Of a stretch of DNA of 64,000 nt, positions 58,326 through 64,000 are shown piece by piece. The stretch lies in contig CASFID010000065.1 of the NCBI GenBank assembly GCA_949294665.1, forward strand, positions 45,091 through 109,090, given 5' to 3'. Position numbers and translations under genes: made by a program. The DNA is from an uncultured Eubacteriales bacterium (lineage in GTDB: Bacteria; Bacillota; Clostridia; Lachnospirales; Lachnospiraceae). Position 1 is the first letter of the stretch. Each line of letters starts with the position of its first letter. The notes below the pieces were generated by a model. That model was not told where the DNA came from. It saw only the letters and a program-made list of their open reading frames with translations, and did no database searches.

Positions 58326-59465
58326 TTATGCATTCTTTTTTCTTGCGAGGAAAGCAGCCGTTACCGCAGAAGCCACCGGCACTGTAAGGACAATGCCGAA
58401 TGTCCCGCAGATTCCCTGTGCGATCTCAATCGTGAGATAGTTAGAGTTGAACAGCTGATCTGCCTGCACCTGATAAGACAGAAACACGAGCAGCGTGATA
58501 AAAGCGCTTCCTGTAAATGCCAGGATCAGCGTGTTTGTCATCGTACCAATCATATCCTTTCCCATCTCGATTCCCGAGAGGAACAATTCTTTTGTCCCGA
58601 GCCCCGGATTGTGCGTATAGACTTCATACAATGCCGACACGATCGACATTCCCGTATCCATGATCGCTCCCAGAGATGAGATCAGCACGCCTGCAAAAAG
58701 CACGTCCTTGATCTTGAGCCCGGTTTCCTGATTGATCAGTACAAGCCCTTCCGCTTCTGAACTGCTGAATCCATCGATATGCACCAGATGGGACATGATC
58801 AGGAAGAGCAGCAGCGAACAGATGACGCCGACTGTTGTGGACAGGATAGCTGCCCATGTTTTCTCACTCTGTCCGTTCAGCAGAAGCAGCGTGACCGCTG
58901 TAGAAAGAATCCCGCAGAGGATGCTCATCCATATGGGAGAATATCCTGAAAAAACTGCCGGAAGCACAAGATAAATGATCATGAACAGCGAGTACGCCAG
59001 TCCTGCAATGGCCTTCACTCCTTTTCCCCTGCCGATACAGATGATCGCTGCTGCAAGGACGATAAAGCATCCCGCCATCGGCAGGGTCCTGTCATAATTA
59101 TAGACAGTATAGTACGGATCGATATTGTCCGGTCTGTCTGCATTGATGATCAGCTTTGTCCCCTCTTCCGCATATACATTATGTGTCTGTGTCAGATAAT
59201 TGGTCACATCAATTATGCTGCCTTCCTCTTCACCGTCCAGCATTTCCACCTTAAGCTCCTGAGTCCCCAGATAGATCTCCAGTCCCTCGTCATATTCCAG
59301 ACTCTCATCAGAAACCTCCACTACGACTGCTTTTTCATAGTGGAGGGTGTCTGACGCATATCTGGAATAGGACTGAAAACTAAATCTCTGGAGCAGCACA
59401 GCCGCAATGACTGTTGCCAGTATGATGAAGAGAACAATACTGTTTTCTTTAATCCTGTTCCACAT
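58326..59465 (-). CDS. YibE/F-family membrane protein (copy 2)
   Basis: A 379-residue paralog of the protein at 52664. It has the same plan: N-terminal membrane segment, small extracellular domain (LKVEMLDGEEEGSIIDVTNYL) and about seven further membrane segments. Conserved shared words are YDRTLPMAGC (compare YDRTWMLYAI), GAIMDTGMSIVSALYEVYTHNP and GKDMIGTMTNTLILAFTGSA. Overall identity looks moderate, so this is an old duplication. It follows the large phosphatase gene by 21 bases, repeating the gene order of copy 1. Confidence 0.88.
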   Translation of the reverse strand: MWNRIKENSIVLFIILATVIAAVLLQRFSFQSYSRYASDTLHYEKAVVVEVSDESLEYDEGLEIYLGTQELKVEMLDGEEEGSIIDVTNYLTQTHNVYAEEGTKLIINADRPDNIDPYYTVYNYDRTLPMAGCFIVLAAAIICIGRGKGVKAIAGLAYSLFMIIYLVLPAVFSGYSPIWMSILCGILSTAVTLLLLNGQSEKTWAAILSTTVGVICSLLLFLIMSHLVHIDGFSSSEAEGLVLINQETGLKIKDVLFAGVLISSLGAIMDTGMSIVSALYEVYTHNPGLGTKELFLSGIEMGKDMIGTMTNTLILAFTGSAFITLLVFLSYQVQADQLFNSNYLTIEIAQGICGTFGIVLTVPVASAVTAAFLARKKNA

Positions 59466-59486
59466 TTTCCTATTCCTGACTTTATA

Positions 59487-62400
59487 TTAGTTTGCTTTTC
59501 TTCTTCTGAGAAGGAGGATCACAGCGCATCCCGCCGCGCCGAGCATGATCACAGCCGGCACTGCTGTCACTGTATCTCCTGTCCTCGGAGTATTTCCTTT
59601 CGAGCCGCCTTTGTCTGCGCTGCTGCCCGAATTGCCGTTGCTGCCTGTATCTCCGGCATTGCCCTGGTTTCCGTTATTGCCTGTATCTCCGGCATTGCCC
59701 TGGTTTCCGTCGTTGTCCGGATTTCCAGTATTGCCCTGGTTTCCGTCGTTGTCCGGATTTCCAGTATTGCCCTGGTTTCCGTCATTGTCCGGATCATCCG
59801 TATTTCCACCGTCTCCGCCCGGAAGTCTTGCCGCAAGCTTATCCATAGCCGCCTTCAGATCAGCATAGACTGCATCCACGTCTGCCTGTGTTGTATCCAT
59901 GTTTACTTCAAAGTTGACTGCCGCATTGTATGCTGTCTCAAACTCTGTCCAGAGATCCGCCGGATAATCTGCCTGGTTCAGTCCCTGAGCTTCATCGATC
60001 AGTGCATCCAGTGCAGAAGTATCTACATCAGACGTCTTATTGATCGTGAACTTATCCAGAACTGTCATATCGTCCGCATAATAGGTCGTCATCGTGTAGG
60101 AAGTATCCGTGACCTCCACTTCTGTGACAGTTCTTCTGTGGGACTGATCCATCACCGCCGAGAATGGAGCTTCCGGAGCCTTGATATCATAGTACTTACT
60201 TCCACTGGCTGAGTTTGCTGTCAGATACAGGACTCCGTCCGGATCTGTCACCTCGCTCTGCACGCCGTCAGCTGTATCCGGCGTGGTTCCGTTCATCATG
60301 TAAGTTCTTGTGTATACATGGTCATGTCCCATCAGCACAACGTCGATTCCGAGCTCGTCCAGTACCGGCGGAAGCTCAGATCTTCTCTGGATGATGTCGC
60401 TGTCATCTGTATGGCTTGCTGTTGAATATACGGAGTGATGGAAGATCACTGTTTTCCATTTTACTCCCGGGTTGGCAGCGATCGCAGCTTCCATGAACTC
60501 TTTATGCTCTGCAGTTGAGAGGTCATTGGAGTTAATATCCATGAACAGCGTATTGTTATATACAAACCAGTAATCTGTACCCGCTGCTGTCGCTCCCAGA
60601 CCTGCGCTCTCGTTCGGCAGATTGAAATGCTCGTTGTATGCCGCATTGCCGCTGTCATGGTTTCCGATCGTCGTCACGCTTGCCAGAGATGAGAACGCGT
60701 CATTGATATATCCTGTATACTGCTCTTCATTATTGTTCACATTAACCTGGTCTCCCGCTGAGAAGAGGAAGTCAACGTCCATATCGTTCTGGATCGTATC
60801 CAGTGTCTCATTCCATCCCTCGATGTCCTCCGGTGTCGTTCCGGCTCCAATCTGCGGGTCTCCCACAAATGCAAAGCTGAAGGAAGAATTAAAGTCGCCT
60901 GTCTCAAAGCTGTATGTCCTGCTGACCGTGTCTCCGTTTACTACACGGTATACATACTCTGTGTTCTCTTCCAGGTTAGAAAGCACCGCCTGGTTGGAGT
61001 AGAATCCCTCATCATTGGTCGGGACCGCTGATGCGTCAACGGCTGTGTACTCTGCCGGGAACTCCCCGTTCACCATGTCGGCAGCCTTCGCATACTGTAC
61101 CTGTCCGGCTTCCTCTGTATCCGCATACCATGTAAGCCCCCTGCTGCTCTCATCGCTTCCCAGTGTGAGGAACACTGATTTCTGCTCAACCGTGTTCACT
61201 TCCGGAGTTTTGTTGATCGTGAACTTATCCAGCACTGACATGTCGTCTGCATAATAAGTTGTCAGCGTATAAGAATTATCTGTGATATCCACTTCCGTTA
61301 CTGTTCTTCTGTGGGACTGGTCCATCACTGCCGAAAATGCAGCTTCCGGAGCTTTGATGTCATAGTACTTACTTCCGCTGGCCGAGTTCGCTGTCAGATA
61401 CAGGACTCCGTCCGGATCTGTCACCTCGCTCTGCACGCCGCCAGCTGTATCTGGTGTGGTTCCGTTCATCATGTAGGTTCGTGTATAGACGTGGTCATGT
61501 CCCATCAGCACAACGTCAATTCCCAGTTCATCCAATATCGGAGGAAGCTCTTCACGCCTCTGGATGATATCGCTGTCGTCTGTATGGCTGGCTGTCGAAT
61601 ATACAGAATGATGGAAGATCACTGTTTTCCATCTCACATCCGGATTCTGATTGATCGCCTCTTCCATAAATTGTCTATGCTCTGCAGTTGAAAGATCATT
61701 GGAGTTGATATCCATGAACAGCGTATTGTTGTACACGAACCAGTAATCTGAACCTGCGTTTGACACGCCAAGCTCCGCACTCTCATTCGGCAGGTTAAAG
61801 TGCTGGCTGTACGCTGCGCTTCCGCTGTCATGATTGCCGATCGTTGTCATGCTTGCCAGAGATGTAAACGCGTCATTCAGATACCCGGCATACTGTGTTT
61901 CATTGCTGGCAGTATTTACCTGGTCCCCTGCGGAGAAGAGGAAGTCGACGTCCATATCGTTCTGGACCGTATCCAGCGTCTCGTTCCATCCCTCGATGTC
62001 CGTCTCCGTGGTTCCCGCACCAATCTGGGGGTCTCCCACAAAGGCAAAGCTGAAGGATGAGTCATAGCTTCCTGTGGAGAAATTATATACATCGCTGACG
62101 GTATCTCCGTTCACGACGCGGTATACATACTCTGTGCTCTCTTCCAGATTGGAAAGCACCGCCTGATTGGAATAGAAGCCTTCATCATTTGCCGGGATCA
62201 CTGTCGCGTCAACTGCTGCGTACTCTGCCGGAAACTCGCCGTTCACCATATCGGCAGCCTTCGCATACTGTACCTGTCCGGCTTCCTCTGTATTTGCATA
62301 CCATGTCAGCCCGCGGCTGCTCTCGTCGCTTCCCAGTGTGAGGAATACTGATTTCTGCTCAATCGGAGCAGCTGCCTCATTGTAATTCACTGTCAGGTCT

Positions 62401-63092
62401 GTAAACTCGAAATAAATATCGGAGCTTGAGGCTCTGTCATTATGTAATTCCACGGACAGAACGTTTTCCCCTTCTACTGCGTACTCTGCGACCTGCTCAG
62501 CTGTCAGATTCAGATCCAGTTTTTCCGGCGCTCCCTGGGAAACTCCCGAATAGTACAGGTTGCTTTCCTGTCCCTCTGAATTCAGATACTGTGATTTGAT
62601 CAGGTGTCCGTTCAGATAGACTGCGACAGCATCGTCATGGCAGAGGGAGCCTGTAATGGAAGTGATCTCACTTACATTTGTCAGGTTGAATTTCGTTCTG
62701 AAGAAGAAAGTCGGGACATCCGTCGTAGTTCCCTCGATGTACTGCTGAAGGAGCACTGTGGGAGTGTATCCGTCAAACGAGGTAAGCTCTCCTCTCTTCG
62801 CGCCGAAGCTGCCTGCCGCCTCTTTCCAGGAGCTGTCGTCAAACCCTGCCGCTGTCCAGGCTGTCAGTGAGCCGAGCCCTGCTGCCGGATCTGTGTTATT
62901 GTCAAGATATTTCCAGCTCGTATTAAGATTTATTACCTGCTGGGACGCACTCTCTGCTCCTGTTCCTTCTTCTGCCTGAACAGTTGCAGGTGCATTTATA
63001 CAGACATTACCGGGCAGAGTGCTTCCGCCAAGGGCAAACACCACAGCTGCGATTCCGGCTTTTACTCTGTAATTCACCTTTTTCATTGCCAT
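59487..63092 (-). CDS. Wall-anchored double-headed metallophosphoesterase (copy 2)
   Basis: A 1201-residue surface protein. The start at 63092 has AAAGGAGG ten bases upstream; the frame to 63173 is leader. Order: signal peptide, a galactose-binding-like domain (about 50-250, WKYLDNN through VYLNGHLI), then two nearly identical 391-residue units, each a purple-acid-phosphatase N-domain plus metallophosphoesterase (FVGDPQIGAG, SAGDQV, IGNHDSG, IFHHSVYSTASH, GHDHVYTRT). A FIVAR-like domain, five 12-residue Asn/Gly/Asp repeats, the sortase motif TPRTGD, a hydrophobic segment and RRRKAN follow. It probably hydrolyses extracellular phosphoesters. YibE/F copy 2 follows. Confidence 0.9.
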   Translation of the reverse strand: MAMKKVNYRVKAGIAAVVFALGGSTLPGNVCINAPATVQAEEGTGAESASQQVINLNTSWKYLDNNTDPAAGLGSLTAWTAAGFDDSSWKEAAGSFGAKRGELTSFDGYTPTVLLQQYIEGTTTDVPTFFFRTKFNLTNVSEITSITGSLCHDDAVAVYLNGHLIKSQYLNSEGQESNLYYSGVSQGAPEKLDLNLTAEQVAEYAVEGENVLSVELHNDRASSSDIYFEFTDLTVNYNEAAAPIEQKSVFLTLGSDESSRGLTWYANTEEAGQVQYAKAADMVNGEFPAEYAAVDATVIPANDEGFYSNQAVLSNLEESTEYVYRVVNGDTVSDVYNFSTGSYDSSFSFAFVGDPQIGAGTTETDIEGWNETLDTVQNDMDVDFLFSAGDQVNTASNETQYAGYLNDAFTSLASMTTIGNHDSGSAAYSQHFNLPNESAELGVSNAGSDYWFVYNNTLFMDINSNDLSTAEHRQFMEEAINQNPDVRWKTVIFHHSVYSTASHTDDSDIIQRREELPPILDELGIDVVLMGHDHVYTRTYMMNGTTPDTAGGVQSEVTDPDGVLYLTANSASGSKYYDIKAPEAAFSAVMDQSHRRTVTEVDITDNSYTLTTYYADDMSVLDKFTINKTPEVNTVEQKSVFLTLGSDESSRGLTWYADTEEAGQVQYAKAADMVNGEFPAEYTAVDASAVPTNDEGFYSNQAVLSNLEENTEYVYRVVNGDTVSRTYSFETGDFNSSFSFAFVGDPQIGAGTTPEDIEGWNETLDTIQNDMDVDFLFSAGDQVNVNNNEEQYTGYINDAFSSLASVTTIGNHDSGNAAYNEHFNLPNESAGLGATAAGTDYWFVYNNTLFMDINSNDLSTAEHKEFMEAAIAANPGVKWKTVIFHHSVYSTASHTDDSDIIQRRSELPPVLDELGIDVVLMGHDHVYTRTYMMNGTTPDTADGVQSEVTDPDGVLYLTANSASGSKYYDIKAPEAPFSAVMDQSHRRTVTEVEVTDTSYTMTTYYADDMTVLDKFTINKTSDVDTSALDALIDEAQGLNQADYPADLWTEFETAYNAAVNFEVNMDTTQADVDAVYADLKAAMDKLAARLPGGDGGNTDDPDNDGNQGNTGNPDNDGNQGNTGNPDNDGNQGNAGDTGNNGNQGNAGDTGSNGNSGSSADKGGSKGNTPRTGDTVTAVPAVIMLGAAGCAVILLLRRRKAN
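59616..59795 (-). repeat. Five 36-bp coding repeats (stalk linker)
   Basis: Five in-frame 36-bp units encode variants of NPDNDGNQGNTG just before the sorting signal. The central units are almost identical in DNA, so slippage could change stalk length between strains. Confidence 0.85.
60018..62363 (-). repeat. Tandem 1173-bp duplication inside the phosphatase gene
   Basis: The sequence for EQKSVFLTLGSDESSRGLTW begins at 62363 and recurs at 61190, exactly 391 codons later; the two units stay highly similar through KFTINKT. Both keep every metal-site motif. Confidence 0.9.
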
Positions 63093-63144
63093 ACAACTTA
63101 AACCTCCTTTAAAATCGTAAAACATTGGAATCAAGTCCTCAGAC

Positions 63145-63173
63145 ATTCTACATTTAAAAAAAAGGACGTTCAA
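63145..63173 (-). promoter_or_regulatory. Promoter of phosphatase copy 2
   Basis: Minus-strand -35 TTGAAC (63168-63173), 17-bp spacer, -10 TAGAAT (63145-63150). Upstream, an interrupted palindrome ATTACGG-AA-CCGTAAT (63221-63236) may be an operator. Confidence 0.55.
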
Positions 63174-63255
63174 TACACTTTGCTTTCATTTAAATTTCTT
63201 TACATTCTCTTGATAAAGCTATTACGGAACCGTAATAAAAGATTTGTAAAAATGC

Positions 63256-63290
63256 AGAAAAATCCCGCCTCTAATACGGAGGCGGGATTA
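63256..63290 (-). terminator. Terminator after ppdK
   Basis: AATCCCGCCTC and GAGGCGGGATT arms with a 7-base loop; TTTTTC follows on the minus strand. Confidence 0.8.
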
Positions 63291-63316
63291 TAGAATCTAT
63301 CGTATTCTGTTTCCGA

Positions 63317-64000
63317 TTAAGCGTTCTTCTGAGCGATTGCTGCCTGAGCTGCTGCCAGTCTTGCAACCGGTACACGGAACGGTGAGCAGGATACATAGTC
63401 AAGTCCAATGCTGTTGCAGAACTCTACAGAGCTCGGATCTCCACCGTGCTCGCCGCAGATACCTACGTGCAGGTTCGGATTAACCGGTTTTCCTAACTCG
63501 ATTGCCATGTTCATCAGCTTGCCAACGCCTGTCTGATCCAGTTTTGCGAACGGATCGTTCTCAAAGATCTTAGCGTCATAGTAAGCGTTGAGGAACTTAC
63601 CAGCGTCATCACGGGAGAATCCGTATGTCATCTGTGTAAGGTCGTTTGTACCGAAGCAGAAGAAGTCAGCTTCTTTTGCGATCTCGTCAGCTGTAAGAGC
63701 AGCTCTCGGGATCTCGATCATTGTACCAACTTCGTACTTCAGATCGCTTCCAGCTGCTGCGATTTCTTCATCAGCTGTAGCAACAACAAATTTCTTAACA
63801 TATTTCAGCTCTTTCACATCTCCAACAAGCGGGATCATGATCTCCGGAACGATGTTCCAGTCCGGATGAGCGTTTTTCACTTTGATAGCCGCACGGATGA
63901 CAGCTCTTGTCTGCATCTTTGCGATCTCCGGATATGTGACTGCCAGACGGCATCCACGATGTCCCATCATCGGGTTGAACTCATGAAGTCCGTCGATGAT
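63317..64000 (-). CDS. ppdK: Pyruvate, phosphate dikinase, C-terminal part (start outside window)
   Basis: The frame is open to the right edge; 227 codons are visible. This is the PEP/pyruvate-binding barrel: [34 protein letters not shown], the metal and PEP site [41 protein letters not shown] and the catalytic cysteine in [16 protein letters not shown]. The enzyme interconverts pyruvate, ATP and phosphate with PEP, AMP and pyrophosphate and is widespread in anaerobic Clostridia. Pyruvate made by YgeX could feed it toward gluconeogenesis. A terminator follows. Confidence 0.95.
   Translation of the reverse strand: MIDGLHEFNPMMGHRGCRLAVTYPEIAKMQTRAVIRAAIKVKNAHPDWNIVPEIMIPLVGDVKELKYVKKFVVATADEEIAAAGSDLKYEVGTMIEIPRAALTADEIAKEADFFCFGTNDLTQMTYGFSRDDAGKFLNAYYDAKIFENDPFAKLDQTGVGKLMNMAIELGKPVNPNLHVGICGEHGGDPSSVEFCNSIGLDYVSCSPFRVPVARLAAAQAAIAQKNA

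Noticed and set aside
59616-59795. CRISPR-like array of 36-bp repeats
   Set aside because: Repeats are contiguous with no spacers and encode an in-frame Asn/Gly-rich stalk of a surface protein.
63179-63215. PHO-box array upstream of phosphatase copy 2
   Set aside because: Only TTTACA at 63199 matches well; the other hexamers at 10-11 bp steps are weak, and a normal -35 is present, so the evidence is insufficient.

Overview
The window reads as chromosome of a strictly anaerobic Gram-positive gut Clostridium relative, most likely Lachnospiraceae. Supporting signs are strong AGGAGG ribosome binding sites, YerC and DUF1836 regulators, a B12-dependent ribonucleotide reductase, pyruvate phosphate dikinase and sortase-type surface proteins. 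It contains no rRNA, tRNA or CRISPR array that I can see.

Region 1 (1 to about 8,070) looks like one end of an integrative conjugative element. It carries a large thioester/SpaA-repeat adhesin (cut by the left edge), a ParA/ParB pair, two small element genes and an AT-rich AbiJ-like putative abortive-infection gene. It abuts the 3' end of rlmD (rumA), a known integration target, and the RlmD C-terminus appears to be supplied by the element.

Region 2 (8,070 to 21,100) is ordinary chromosome: rlmD, pcrA, an alanine/sodium symporter, DUF1836 and YerC regulators, a PHP phosphoesterase, a zinc-ribbon membrane protein, an orphan SsuA/THI5-type lipoprotein and a MATE exporter. A 164-bp palindromic element with 13-bp inverted ends lies at 15,021-15,184.

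Region 3 (21,200 to 44,350) is the centrepiece: a complete divergent anaerobic purine/uric-acid degradation locus with its metal-cofactor support. Leftward run ssnA, a purine permease, ygfK, hyuA, yqeC, a yqeB-mocA fusion, a ferredoxin, the selenium-dependent xanthine dehydrogenase and a nucleotidyltransferase-ModE fusion; modABC follows under its own promoter. Rightward run a YheO-type regulator, ygeX, ygeY, ygeW, ridA and arcC. In my reading, purines are imported, deaminated or hydroxylated, reduced by YgfK, opened by HyuA and related enzymes, and taken through 2,3-diaminopropionate to pyruvate, ammonia and carbamoyl phosphate, with ArcC making ATP. The intergenic region has four 15-bp CTAAA-N5-TTTAG palindromes in two pairs. 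Each pair has 20-bp spacing and ends 8 bp from the -35 box of one of the two divergent promoters, a mirror-symmetric control region.

Region 4 (44,400 to 51,800) holds nrdJ with NrdR-like boxes, pgsA, and a decayed ABC transporter/two-component locus: a permease with an internal deletion, an intact ATPase and a histidine-kinase stub. It ends with an xdhC-type molybdenum hydroxylase maturation gene.

Region 5 (52,000 to 64,000) has a YgjP-type metallopeptidase, then two paralogous two-gene modules, each a wall-anchored purple-acid-phosphatase-like protein followed by a YibE/F membrane protein. The modules flank an HtrA protease and two small genes. The first module has a four-repeat PHO-box-like array in front of a promoter with a good -10 and no recognisable -35; the second phosphatase contains a tandem in-frame duplication of its catalytic unit. 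The window ends inside ppdK.
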